A stretch of 64,000 nt of DNA from Selenomonadaceae bacterium UBA2897 (GTDB taxonomy: Bacteria > Bacillota > Negativicutes > Selenomonadales > Selenomonadaceae). The stretch is from positions 1 to 64,000 of the forward strand of contig DEDT01000041.1 in the NCBI GenBank assembly GCA_002350105.1. The letters run 5' to 3'. Made by a program: the position numbers and the translations under genes. A model generated the notes under the pieces. That model was given only the letters and a program-made list of their open reading frames with translations, had not been told where the DNA came from and ran no database searches. Positions 8,548-19,672 of the stretch are shown in pieces. How positions within the stretch are numbered: position 1 is the stretch's first letter; the number at the start of each line of letters is the position of its first letter.

Positions 8548-9265
8548 CCATGACCACCCCCTTGCCCTCATCGCGCGTGATTTTGCCATCGCGCACCAAC
8601 AGTTGGCGGCTCGCACAGGCTGCAATCTCCGGTTCATGGGTGACGAGGATGACCGTGCGCCCCTCATCGTGGAGCTGCTCAAAGATCTGCATGATCTCCT
8701 TCGTCGACTTCGTATCGAGGTTGCCCGTCGGTTCATCAGCCATGATGATGTGCGGATCGTTCACGAGGGCTCGCGCGATGGCCACGCGCTGCCGCTGACC
8801 GCCCGAGAGCTCGTTGGGCTGATGATCGGCGCGATCCGCAAGGCCCACGGCCTCGAGAAAGTGCATGGCGCGCTCATTGCGCTCACGCCGTCCTACGCCC
8901 GCGTAGACGAGGGGCAGCGCCACATTCTCCAGCGCCGAGATGCGCGAGAGCAGGTTGAAGTTCTGGAACACAAAGCCGATTTTCGCGTTGCGCGTATGCG
9001 CGAGCGCATCGTCGCTGAGGTGTGCCACCTCTTCATCGTCGAGCTTGTAGGAGCCCGTCGTGGGACGATCGAGGCAGCCGAGGATATTCATGAGCGTCGA
9101 CTTGCCCGAGCCGGACGGCCCCATGAGTGCGGCAAACTCCCCTTTGTGGATATCGAGATCGATGCCATCGAGGGCCGCGAGCTCCTGCTCACCGATATGA
9201 TAGATTTTTTTGATGCCACGCAGCTTGATGGTGGCATAACGCGTCTCCTGGCTATGATCTTTCAT
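8537..9265 (-). CDS. MacB-type ABC transporter ATP-binding protein
   Basis: 242-residue ATPase of the LolD/MacB group. It has Walker A GPSGSGKST, signature LSGGQRQR, Walker B IIMADEPT followed by GNLDTKS (the D-loop typical of MacB/LolD), and the H-loop VTHEPE. In this organism the ATPase and permease are separate genes, unlike E. coli MacB where they are fused. ATG at 9265 is the start because the family homology begins there (TIKLRGIKKIYHIGEQ) and AGGTG lies upstream; the frame extends further but reads as arginine-rich shadow sequence. It drives the export operon 7330-11968. Confidence 0.93.
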   Translation of the reverse strand: MKDHSQETRYATIKLRGIKKIYHIGEQELAALDGIDLDIHKGEFAALMGPSGSGKSTLMNILGCLDRPTTGSYKLDDEEVAHLSDDALAHTRNAKIGFVFQNFNLLSRISALENVALPLVYAGVGRRERNERAMHFLEAVGLADRADHQPNELSGGQRQRVAIARALVNDPHIIMADEPTGNLDTKSTKEIMQIFEQLHDEGRTVILVTHEPEIAACASRQLLVRDGKITRDEGKGVVMDVV

Positions 9266-9281
9266 GGCGTTCACCTGCCTT

Positions 9282-10421
9282 TTACATCGGTGGCGGACCG
9301 CCGCGATCGTTCTTGCTGCTCGACGAGGAGGAACTCTTCTTCGCCGTATAGGTCGAAACGACTTCCTCGCCCTCCTCGAGGCCGGAGAGGATCTCCACGT
9401 ACTCATCGCTATAAATACCCGTGGTCACATAGCGATTCTCCTGCGAACCATCCGCATTGCGCACGATGACGTAGGAGCCATTCGTATCGGTCTTCAGGGT
9501 GGAGATGGGCAGCGTCAGGGCATCGGGCTTGTCTGCCGTGTTAATCTCCACACGCGCCGTCATGGCCGGCAGCAATACGTTGTCAGGATCATCGACATCA
9601 AGAGTCACATAGTAGTAAATGACACTTGCCGAAGAATTGGAACTGCTCGAACTGCTGGAGCTCGTCGTATCCCAGGTATTACTCGTATCCGTCTGCGAAA
9701 TTTTTGAAACATGCGCCGTGAACTTGCGATTCGTATAGGTATCGACGGTAAAGACGGCTTCCTGCCCCACTTTGATGTTGCCGATATCCGTCTCATCGAC
9801 CTTCGCCATAATCTGCTTGCTGGAGAGATCCGCGATGCGCATGATAACCGTCGGGTTGTCTGAGCCCTGCGTTGCCATGGAGCCCGCCGTCTTGGGCTCG
9901 CCGACGACCACGCCGTCCATGGGGGCCGTAATGACGGTCTCCGCGAGATCCGATTCCGTCTCGGCCAGCGAGGATTGCGCGGTATCGTAGTTGAACACCG
10001 CATCCTCATACTGCTCCTGCGTATCCGCACCGATGGAGTAGAGGTAGCTCACACGGTCGAGCTTGGCCTTCGTATTCGTGACCTTATACTGGGCCTGATC
10101 CCTTTTTGACTCGTAGTCCTTGCCATCGAGGATGGCGACGGTCTGGCCCGCCTTCACCTCGTCATTCTCCTTGACGAGAACCTCCTTGATGCGTGCGGTG
10201 ATCTTCGAGCTGACCTCGACCGAATTGACCGGACGAATCGTTCCCGTCGCCGATACGGTGGACTTCAGGTCACGGCGCGTCACCATCGTCGTCTCGACAG
10301 CCGCCTGCTGCTTGGCCGCCTGCTGCCCCTGATAATACTGCCAACCGCCGAAACCAGCTGCCGCGAGCAGGATGACGACCATGCCGATTTTGCCCGCGAG
10401 AGGAATTTTCGGTATCTTCAT
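9282..10421 (-). CDS. MacA-like periplasmic adaptor protein
   Basis: 379-residue membrane-fusion protein. A single N-terminal anchor (IGMVVILLAAAGFGGW) is followed by the lipoyl-type half motif GTIRPVNSVEVSSKITARI, a short alpha-hairpin and the second half ETVITAPMDGVVVGEP, then a beta-barrel. There are two serine runs, one in the barrel region and one near the C-terminus before GGPPPM; these look like flexible insertions. ATG at 10421 follows AAGGAG by 11 bases; a GTG three codons earlier is too close to that site. It bridges the inner membrane ABC transporter to the TolC-like protein. Confidence 0.92.
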   Translation of the reverse strand: MKIPKIPLAGKIGMVVILLAAAGFGGWQYYQGQQAAKQQAAVETTMVTRRDLKSTVSATGTIRPVNSVEVSSKITARIKEVLVKENDEVKAGQTVAILDGKDYESKRDQAQYKVTNTKAKLDRVSYLYSIGADTQEQYEDAVFNYDTAQSSLAETESDLAETVITAPMDGVVVGEPKTAGSMATQGSDNPTVIMRIADLSSKQIMAKVDETDIGNIKVGQEAVFTVDTYTNRKFTAHVSKISQTDTSNTWDTTSSSSSSSSNSSASVIYYYVTLDVDDPDNVLLPAMTARVEINTADKPDALTLPISTLKTDTNGSYVIVRNADGSQENRYVTTGIYSDEYVEILSGLEEGEEVVSTYTAKKSSSSSSSKNDRGGPPPM

Positions 10422-10426
10422 CGATC

Positions 10427-11968
10427 TCACTGCTCCTTATCCTGTGCCAACGCTGCGACAGTAGCCTGAGCATCAGCCTGTACATTCTGCGCTGCGGCCG
10501 TTGTTTTTTGCTCCACCGGCACCTTCGCTGGAGACGCTGACTTCACCGCCCCGGCCTTTGCCTTTTTCTTCGTTTTCTTGTCAGGCACCACCGATGCCTG
10601 CTCCTGTGCCGTCACCGGAATGGGCGCATTCTGCACGACCTTGCTCACGTCGGTCTGCAGCCCCGCTGCGGACAGCCTCTCGCCCTCCGTGAGGCCGATG
10701 CCCATGGCATTTTCTACCTGGGCCTTATAACGCGCATAGTCATACTGGGCGCTGATATGGTTCAGGCGAGCCGTGGAGAGAGCAAGCTGGGCATCGATGA
10801 TGTCGAGCATGAGGCCCTCGCCCGCGCGGTACTTCTCGCGCGCGATGTAATAATCCTGCTCGGCCTGGCCCACGGCATCCGATGTCGAGGTGAAGCGTTT
10901 CTCCGCCTCGCGCATATTGTAGTAAGCTTGACGCAGGTTGAGATCGATGCTCTCCTTGTCCTTCATTACCTGCAGCTTGGCGACATCACGCTGGTTCTCC
11001 GCCTCCTTGATCTTAGCCTTCGTCACGCCGCTGTCAAAGATATTCCAGGATAGGCCGACCCCCGCCGAGTAGGCTGGCTTGCCGCTGCTCTTACTGTCAT
11101 CCCAATCGATGCTCCAGTTGGGTTTCACCGCACCATCCAGCGTGAGGCTCGGGCCATTGCCGGCCTTTTCCTCTTTAATGCCCAGCTCTTTTTGCTGCAA
11201 GGTATAGAGATCGATCTGCAGGTCCTTGCGGTTGCGATAGGCATAGTTCACGCAGTCATCCATACTGATCGCGAATTTATCATAGGTAAAATCCGTTGTC
11301 AGATTCAACGGCTCGCTGCGATCCACATTGAGCAGATTCCGCAGCGTCGCGAGATCCACCTCATAGGCATTTTGGGCCTTGATGAGTTTCTGCCGTGCAT
11401 TGGATAACTCGACCGAGGAACGCAGCACGTCGATTTTCGCCTTGGAACCGGCAGAATAGAGCTGATTGACGTTCGTGTAATGCGCCTCATAGTTGTTTAC
11501 CGACTCCTGATCGACGTCGATGGTCTTGCGCGCCTCCAGCGCATCGTAGTATGCCTTGATGACGGAGAGCTTCAGATCCTCGCGTTCGCGCTCGGTTTTC
11601 AGGCGCGCTGCATCGACGCCGAGCTCACCGCTCTTGATGGCTGCCTCATTCGCGCCACCGGAATACAGGGGAAGGCTGGCTGACACGCCGCTCCACGACG
11701 AGGAGGACTGCCAGTCCTGCCCCTGATTTTTCTCCGTGCTGAACACATTGGCCGACGTGGTCACCTTGACATTGTTACTGCCCTTGGCGCGTGCGAGCGT
11801 CGACGCTGCCGTATCCTCGCCCTTCTGCGTGATGAGCAGCCCCGTATTCTGCGCCAGCGCCAGATTGATGGCGTCCTGCAGCGACAAATCTGCCGCATAG
11901 CTCGTCGGTGCAGCCCCCAGCAAACAGACCGAGAGTACCACCACCAGACCTTTCCAATTGTATCGCAT
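10427..11968 (-). CDS. TolC-family outer membrane efflux protein
   Basis: 513-residue outer membrane channel. A signal peptide ends around AAPTSYA-ADLS. The two OEP repeats begin at LSLQDAINLALAQNTGL and LGIKEEKAGNGPSLTLDG. The last 60 residues are rich in Lys, Ala and Gln (for example KKTKKKAKAGAVKSA) and lie beyond the usual channel fold; a periplasmic tail is likely. ATG at 11968 has GGAGGAGG eight bases upstream. It is the first gene of the channel-adaptor-ATPase-permease operon. A channel gene here is direct evidence that the host has an outer membrane. Confidence 0.92.
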   Translation of the reverse strand: MRYNWKGLVVVLSVCLLGAAPTSYAADLSLQDAINLALAQNTGLLITQKGEDTAASTLARAKGSNNVKVTTSANVFSTEKNQGQDWQSSSSWSGVSASLPLYSGGANEAAIKSGELGVDAARLKTEREREDLKLSVIKAYYDALEARKTIDVDQESVNNYEAHYTNVNQLYSAGSKAKIDVLRSSVELSNARQKLIKAQNAYEVDLATLRNLLNVDRSEPLNLTTDFTYDKFAISMDDCVNYAYRNRKDLQIDLYTLQQKELGIKEEKAGNGPSLTLDGAVKPNWSIDWDDSKSSGKPAYSAGVGLSWNIFDSGVTKAKIKEAENQRDVAKLQVMKDKESIDLNLRQAYYNMREAEKRFTSTSDAVGQAEQDYYIAREKYRAGEGLMLDIIDAQLALSTARLNHISAQYDYARYKAQVENAMGIGLTEGERLSAAGLQTDVSKVVQNAPIPVTAQEQASVVPDKKTKKKAKAGAVKSASPAKVPVEQKTTAAAQNVQADAQATVAALAQDKEQ

Positions 11969-12022
11969 CAGAGATTCCTCCTCCGAAATATGATCGATCC
12001 TTGCGTGCCTATACACTGTTTT

Positions 12023-12052
12023 ATTATACATTTTTCGCCTCATAGCACGCAA
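12023..12052 (-). promoter_or_regulatory. Promoter of the efflux operon
   Basis: Minus-strand TTGCGT (12052-12047), an 18-base spacer and TATAAT (12028-12023) lie 55 bases before the tolC-like start. Confidence 0.6.
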
Positions 12053-12131
12053 CTACTACCATAAAGTTTTACAGCTATGATAGAATAAGGTAGTTGTCCA
12101 GCGCTTAGCTTGTAATTAGGAGTTTGTAAAA

Positions 12132-13910
<1,779 letters not shown>

Positions 13911-13915
13911 GATAT

Positions 13916-13961
13916 GCACAAAAACCGCAGCCCTGCCCCTTCGGCAAGGCTGCGGTTTTGC
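13916..13961. terminator. Bidirectional terminator between recQ and ssb
   Basis: A 12-bp stem AAAACCGCAGCC/GGCTGCGGTTTT (13921-13932 and 13948-13959), extended inside by TGCC/GGCA, has T-runs on both strands and serves both convergent genes. Confidence 0.88.
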
Positions 13962-14012
13962 TATAGTAAAATCCCTGACGATACGATGCGGAAAAATCCA
14001 CTCACGTAGCCG

Positions 14013-14429
14013 CTAGAACGGAATCTCTTCCTCCGACTGCTGACCGAAAGCGTTGGCGGACTGACCATAAGACCGGGCGGCACCATGCGTTGTGCCGGGC
14101 TTCGGGCCCATGAACTCGATACTGCTTACGACCACCTCCGTGACGTTGCGCTTCGCGCCATCCTTCGCCTGATAGCTGCGCGTCTGCAGCCGCCCCTCAA
14201 CGAGAATCGGACTGCCCTTCTGCAGGTATTTATGCACAAAGTCCGCGTGCTGCGCCCAGGCGACGCAGCTGAAAAAATCCGCCGTGGGCTGCTCGCTCCC
14301 CTGCGCCTCGCCCCGGCGGCCGTAGCCGCGGTCAACAGCGAGGCTGAAAGCCGCCACATTCTTGCCCGTCTGCGTCGTGCGCAGCTCCGGGTCGCGCGTG
14401 AGCCTGCCCGTGAGAAAAATTTTATTCAT
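14013..14429 (-). CDS. ssb: Single-stranded DNA-binding protein
   Basis: 138-residue SSB. The N-terminal OB fold (MNKIFLTGRLTRDPELR, then FSLAVDRGYGRRG and FFSCVAWAQHADF) is followed by a short linker and the acidic tail EEEIPF that recruits repair and replication partners. The length is shorter than E. coli SSB but normal for a secondary or Firmicute SSB. It is not beside rpsF or rpsR, so it may be an extra paralogue rather than the main ribosomal-operon copy; that is inference. GGAGG lies ten bases upstream of the ATG. It is expressed from its own strong promoter. Confidence 0.93.
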   Translation of the reverse strand: MNKIFLTGRLTRDPELRTTQTGKNVAAFSLAVDRGYGRRGEAQGSEQPTADFFSCVAWAQHADFVHKYLQKGSPILVEGRLQTRSYQAKDGAKRNVTEVVVSSIEFMGPKPGTTHGAARSYGQSANAFGQQSEEEIPF

Positions 14430-14442
14430 TCGTGTTATGCCT

Positions 14443-14521
14443 CCATAACAGCTGACAGAAGCCAGCCGCAGTTACACCGGCCTGCGCGCAAATGACCGAT
14501 GACATTTGTCCATAACAGCTG
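14443..14521. repeat. 12-bp direct repeat in the ssb leader
   Basis: CCATAACAGCTG occurs at 14443-14454 and again at 14510-14521, 67 bases apart. The second copy is part of the perfect palindrome TAACAGCTGTTA (14513-14524), which sits at the predicted transcript start. It may be a regulator site. Confidence 0.5.
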
Positions 14522-14529
14522 TTACTGTC

Positions 14530-14558
14530 AGTATATTACGTACCATTGTTTATGTCAA
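14530..14558 (-). promoter_or_regulatory. Promoter of ssb
   Basis: Minus-strand TTGACA (14558-14553), 17-base spacer, TATACT (14535-14530). It is a near-perfect sigma-70 promoter, followed directly by the palindrome at 14513-14524. Confidence 0.8.
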
Positions 14559-14590
14559 TAGCACATTTTGCAGGAGACATTGCTTCATAC

Positions 14591-15751
14591 TTATGAAGCC
14601 AGCTTTTCCTTCATGACCTCAATAGCCTTTTGCAGCTGGGTATCCCCGGTAGCTCCCTGCTGCAGGTCAGCTTCAACGTCCGGCTCGATACCTGTGCCGT
14701 CGATACAGCGTCCGGATGGCGTGTAGTAGCGGGCAATCGTGAGCTTCAGACCGTCGTGGTGCAGGAGCGGCAGCACGACCTGTACCGAGCCCTTGCCGTA
14801 GGATTTCGTGCCCACGAGCGTGCCCGCGCCCGTATCCTGCAGCGCGCCGGCGAGAATCTCCGATGCGCTGGCACTGTTGCCGTCGATGAGTACGACGATG
14901 GGGTACTTATTCTCCGCCAGTTCGGAGTCGTGTTCCTCCGTCGAGCCGTCGCGCTGTTTCACCGAGACGATAGGGCCGGCCGGCACGACGCGCTGGGCGA
15001 TGGCGACGACAGAGGTGATGAGGCCGCCGCCGTTCTCGCGCAGATCAATGATGAGGCCTTTCATATTATCGCTCTCCAGCTCATCGAGCGCCTGATTGAA
15101 TTCGTCCGCCGTATTCTCCGAGAAGGAGGCGATGCGGATGTAGCCGATGTGGTCCGTATCCGGCAGCATCTTGCCTTTGGCAGTCGGCACGTGGATGAGA
15201 TCACGCGTGATCTCCACTTCGAAATCGTCCTGCCCCTCGCGGTGCAGCGTCAGCGTGACCTGCGTGCCCACATCGCCGCGGATGTGCAGCGCGACCTCGT
15301 CTGGCTGATATTCGCTGACCGGTGTACCGTCAACGGCCAGGATTTCATCGCCCGCCTTGATGCCTGCCCCCTCGCCCGGCGTCCCCTCGAGCACGGAGAT
15401 AACCGTGACCTTGTCGTCCTTGAAGCCCATGGTCACGCCAATGCCGCCGAAGCTCGCCATCGTGTGGTCCTGCAACGCCTTGAACTGCTTCGCTGGCATG
15501 TAGAGCGAGTGCGGGTCGCCGAGGCTCCTGACCATACCGCCGACAGCACCATCGAGCAGCGTTGCGCTATCCACAGGCTCCACATAGCGCGCCTCGATGA
15601 ATTTCTTCACGCCGACGAAGCGCGCCCAGTCGCTGACATCCCTGACACTATGCAAATCCAGCAGCCAGCCCAGGCCACCGAGCGTAAGCACCGAACCCGT
15701 CACCAGCGAACCGGCGATGATAGCGGCTAATTTCTTTTTATTCAAAAACAT
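14591..15751 (-). CDS. C-terminal processing peptidase (S41 family)
   Basis: 386-residue periplasmic protease of the CtpA/CtpB type. It has an N-terminal signal anchor (LAAIIAGSLVTGSVLTLGGL) and a PDZ domain around 95-185 with GIGVTMGFKDDKVTVISV. The protease core has the Ser-Lys pair Ser295 (GNSASASE) and Lys320 (SYGKGSVQ). It follows the M23 gene by 14 bases and ends the ftsE-ftsX-M23-ctp operon. In several bacteria such proteases trim or degrade cell wall hydrolase regulators, which fits this position, though the target is unproven here. Confidence 0.94.
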   Translation of the reverse strand: MFLNKKKLAAIIAGSLVTGSVLTLGGLGWLLDLHSVRDVSDWARFVGVKKFIEARYVEPVDSATLLDGAVGGMVRSLGDPHSLYMPAKQFKALQDHTMASFGGIGVTMGFKDDKVTVISVLEGTPGEGAGIKAGDEILAVDGTPVSEYQPDEVALHIRGDVGTQVTLTLHREGQDDFEVEITRDLIHVPTAKGKMLPDTDHIGYIRIASFSENTADEFNQALDELESDNMKGLIIDLRENGGGLITSVVAIAQRVVPAGPIVSVKQRDGSTEEHDSELAENKYPIVVLIDGNSASASEILAGALQDTGAGTLVGTKSYGKGSVQVVLPLLHHDGLKLTIARYYTPSGRCIDGTGIEPDVEADLQQGATGDTQLQKAIEVMKEKLAS

Positions 15752-15765
15752 AAAGCTTTTCCTCT

Positions 15766-16896
15766 TTACAGATAACTGTACGGCGAGACAGGCTCGCCGT
15801 TGGCACGTACCTCGAAGTGGCAGTGCGGTCCCGTGGAATTGCCCGTGGAGCCACAGTAGGCGATGGTCTCACCCTGGCTCACGCTCTGCCCCACGCTCAC
15901 GGCCAGGGACTGGTTATGCCCGTAGAGTGTCGTGACGCCGCCGCCATGATCGATGATGACCGCGTTGCCGTAGCCCGAGATCCAGCCCGCATAGGTGACG
16001 GTGCCGCTCTGCGCCGCATGGATGGGCATGCCGTAGTCGCCGCCGATATCGAGGCCGCTATGGAAGCGCTGATCGCCCGTAATCGGATGCGTGCGCCAAC
16101 CGAATTCCGAAGTAACCGGCCCCGAGATCGGCCAGATCATCGCGCCGCTGCCCGTGACCGGCACATCGGCGTGGCTGTTCCTGATCATGCGCTCGACCTC
16201 TTTCGAGGCGGCCATGAGCTCATCGTACTCCCGGTCGAAGACGGCCTTATCGGACTTCATCTTGTCGATGAGATCCTGGCGCTTCTTCACCTTCTGCTCC
16301 ATGATCTCGCGGGCCTTGCGCGCCTTGAGCTCCTGCTCCGCCTGCTTGTCCTTATCCTCGGCGAGTTCCTTCTGCGCCTGCTCGATATCCTTTTTCTCCT
16401 GAAAGACCGTCTGCACGAGGTCATAGTCCTGCTTGATGACGCGCTTCAAAAGATCCATGCGCGTGAGGAAATCCGAGAAATCCTTCGCGCCAAAGAGTAC
16501 GTCGAGATAGGAAATCTGGCCGTTGATGTAGATGTCGCGCACGCGCTTGCCGAGGCGCTTGCTCTTCACCTCGTACTCGCCCTGCGCCACGCTGAGCTTC
16601 GCCTCGTTGTCCGCCATACGGGCGAGCGTTTCGTCGAGCGCTGCCTTTGCCTCTTTGTGGTCATTGATGGCCGCATCGGCCTGCTCATCAAGTGCACGCT
16701 TTTCCTCGGAAATCGTCGCGATACGCCGCTGGATCTCATTGCTCTTCTTCTGCTTCTCCGCCGCGCGGTTCTCGTAGTCGGCCTTTTGGTCATCGAGCGA
16801 ATCCGCCCATACCGTGATAGAAGAACTGCCAAAAAGGAGCGCTGCCAGCACCGCCGCCACGAGCTTTTTACCTAAAAATTGCTGCATCAGGCTCAC
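15766..16896 (-). CDS. EnvC-like M23 family murein hydrolase or activator
   Basis: 376-residue exported protein. After a signal peptide (VAAVLAALLFGSSSITVWA), residues about 30-250 are long coiled coils rich in Lys, Glu and Gln. The last 115 residues are a M23 (LytM) domain with FHSGLDIGGDYG and HCHFEVRANG, so the zinc ligands are present and the domain may be active. A GTG start at 16896 overlaps the ftsX stop in GTGA; ATG at 16887 is an alternative. Coupling to ftsX and the coiled-coil architecture match EnvC/PcsB-type partners gated by FtsEX. Confidence 0.92.
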   Translation of the reverse strand: MSLMQQFLGKKLVAAVLAALLFGSSSITVWADSLDDQKADYENRAAEKQKKSNEIQRRIATISEEKRALDEQADAAINDHKEAKAALDETLARMADNEAKLSVAQGEYEVKSKRLGKRVRDIYINGQISYLDVLFGAKDFSDFLTRMDLLKRVIKQDYDLVQTVFQEKKDIEQAQKELAEDKDKQAEQELKARKAREIMEQKVKKRQDLIDKMKSDKAVFDREYDELMAASKEVERMIRNSHADVPVTGSGAMIWPISGPVTSEFGWRTHPITGDQRFHSGLDIGGDYGMPIHAAQSGTVTYAGWISGYGNAVIIDHGGGVTTLYGHNQSLAVSVGQSVSQGETIAYCGSTGNSTGPHCHFEVRANGEPVSPYSYL

Positions 16897-17769
16897 ACTT
16901 TCAGGAAACGCTTCAACGAGACGGTACTGCCCGTCGCACCGATGGCCATGCCGGCCAGGAGCAGCGCCAGCGTCACGTAATTCATGAAGGGATACTGCGG
17001 CATGAGCGGAAAGAACGCCAGCGTGCTGTAGATCTTCGCCGCCATGGCCGCGTAGAAGCTGCGCAGCGCCAGTGCCGCGAGGATGCCGCCCACGAAGCCG
17101 AGCACGATACCCTCCAGCAGGAACGGCCAGCGAATGAACCAGTCCGTTGCGCCCACATACTTCATGATAGCCACTTCCTTACGCCGCGCGTAGACCGTGA
17201 GGCGAATCGTATTCGCGATGATGAATACGGTCGCCGCGGCCAGCAACAGCATGAGCGCCACGCCGAAGATGCGCATGAGGCGCGTGATATCAAAGAGATG
17301 CTGCACGACATCCTGCCCGTAGCGCGTCGACTCGATGCCTGGGAACTCCCCGATGGCCTTGGCCGCCGTCTCCACCATGTCCGGCTGCGTGACCGTGACC
17401 TCGAAGGAGTCCGGCAGGGGATTCGTATCGCCGAGCGCATCGAGTAAATATTTCTGGTCACCGAGACGCTCTGCCAGCCGCGCTTTCGCCTCATCGCGGC
17501 TCACGTAATCCACATGCGCGATGCCCTGCAGATTGCGGATATCATGCTCGAGGCCGCGCCGGTCGACATCCGACACGCTGTCCTCAAGGTAGACGGAAAT
17601 CTGCACCTGCGACTCCAGCATGCTGGCCATGCGGTTCATGTTCAGCACGAGAATGAGGAATACGCCCAGCACGAAGAGCGAGACGGCCACGGTACCCACC
17701 GAGGCCAGCGACATCCAGGTATTGCGCCGCAGGGAGTGCGCGACCTCCGTGATGAAATACTCACTGGTT

Positions 17770-17780
<11 letters not shown>
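16893..17780 (-). CDS. ftsX: Cell division protein FtsX
   Basis: 295-residue permease-like protein. It has the FtsX layout: an N-terminal cytoplasmic stretch (TSEYFITEVAHSLRRNTWMS), TM1, an extracytoplasmic loop of about 110 residues (VQISVYLEDSVSD at its start), and three C-terminal helices with the loop VYARRKEVAIMKYVGATDWF. ATG at 17780 overlaps ftsE by 11 bp and has AGGGGGTG upstream. With FtsE it would transmit division signals to the coiled-coil M23 protein encoded next. Confidence 0.95.
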
Positions 17781-18456
<676 letters not shown>

Positions 18457-18510
18457 GAAAGCTTTTCACCCCTTGCAAATTACACATCTTCCATTGTAGC
18501 ATAGGCGGCT

Positions 18511-18549
18511 GAAAGAAAAAAGAGACCGGACGCTGACGCGCCCGGTCTC
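18511..18549 (-). terminator. Terminator after csaB
   Basis: Stem GAGACCGG/CCGGTCTC (18522-18529 and 18542-18549), with an inner CGC/GCG pairing, is followed on the minus strand by a T-rich run. Confidence 0.85.
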
Positions 18550-18565
18550 CGGGATGATTCCTTCT

Positions 18566-19663
18566 TTATTTTTGCAACAGCTGCAATGCCAGTTCCGCAT
18601 TGGAAGCGGCCTTCCCGCGCAGTTCGCTCAGCAGTGCCTGATGACGGGTCTGCTTATTCTGCGTCTGCCGCGCATGCCATTTCTGGCGCACCGCCGTCAT
18701 GAGCTCCTCCACGGTCACGTCCTGCAGACGCCCCACCGGCTGCTCGCCGACCGAGGCGAGGAAACGGTCAATCTTCGGGTCATAAGAGATGCCGAGCATC
18801 GGCACGCCCATGACGCCCGCGAAGATCAGCGCATGCAGGCGGATGCCCAGCACAAGCTCCATGTTGCCCACGAGGGAGAGGAACTCTGTCGTTGAGTATT
18901 CATCTTCCAGCACCGTGCAGGACTCCTGGGTGAGCGCGGCCACGGACTGTGCCGCCTTCACATCTTCAGGATACTGCATGGGAAGGAAAACGACGCGCGC
19001 GCCGAGCTCGCGGATCATCTGGTCCGCCGTCGCCGCGATGACCTCTTTGTAATGGTGCCACCCCTGCCAGTCGCGCACGGAGATGCCGACGACCGGCTTC
19101 GCGCCGTCCGCATGGTAGGCATGCAGGATGGCGCGGCCCAATGCCCGGTCCACAGGATGAATCGCGAGCACGGGATCCGCCGTGCAGACAATCTGCGGCC
19201 GCGTGATGCCCATATCCGCCAGCTCATCGAGCGAGCCTTCATCGCGCACCGTGATGAGGCTCACGCGATTGCCGAGCCAGCGCATGAGGCGCCGCGGCAA
19301 ATGGCCGCGGATGGGGCCGATGCCCTGTGCATAGAGCATGACCTTCAGCCCCGCCATGAACGCGAGGAAGATGATGCCCATGTAGTAATAGAGGCTGCGG
19401 CGGCTCGTGACATTCTGCAGCAGGCTGCCGCCGCCGCTGATCAGCAGGTCGGACTGGCGCATCACGCGCCAGATGCCCGGCAGATCCAGCCAGGAGACTG
19501 CCTCCACTCCATGACGCTTTGCCGTATCCGCGGGGTTCGCCGAGATGACCGTAATATGCAGTTTTGGGTCCAGATCACCGAGCACCTCCAGCATGGCTGC
19601 CAGCATGGCTTCATCGCCAGCATTCTTGGAGCCATAGTAGCCCGATACGACAATTCTGCTCAT
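18566..19663 (-). CDS. csaB: Polysaccharide pyruvyl transferase CsaB
   Basis: 365-residue enzyme that adds pyruvate ketals to a cell wall polysaccharide, the anchor for SLH-domain proteins. It starts IVVSGYYGSKNAGDEAMLAA, the CsaB signature, followed by the SGGGSLLQNVTS motif. The C-terminal half has VLGIRLHALIFAGVMGVP, the conserved RLHA motif. In Negativicutes, SLH proteins such as OmpM tether the outer membrane to peptidoglycan; the link here is inference from the family. It ends a run from prfB through two membrane proteins, nine bases from its neighbour. Confidence 0.93.
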   Translation of the reverse strand: MSRIVVSGYYGSKNAGDEAMLAAMLEVLGDLDPKLHITVISANPADTAKRHGVEAVSWLDLPGIWRVMRQSDLLISGGGSLLQNVTSRRSLYYYMGIIFLAFMAGLKVMLYAQGIGPIRGHLPRRLMRWLGNRVSLITVRDEGSLDELADMGITRPQIVCTADPVLAIHPVDRALGRAILHAYHADGAKPVVGISVRDWQGWHHYKEVIAATADQMIRELGARVVFLPMQYPEDVKAAQSVAALTQESCTVLEDEYSTTEFLSLVGNMELVLGIRLHALIFAGVMGVPMLGISYDPKIDRFLASVGEQPVGRLQDVTVEELMTAVRQKWHARQTQNKQTRHQALLSELRGKAASNAELALQLLQK

Positions 19664-19672
19664 GAGTAAAGA

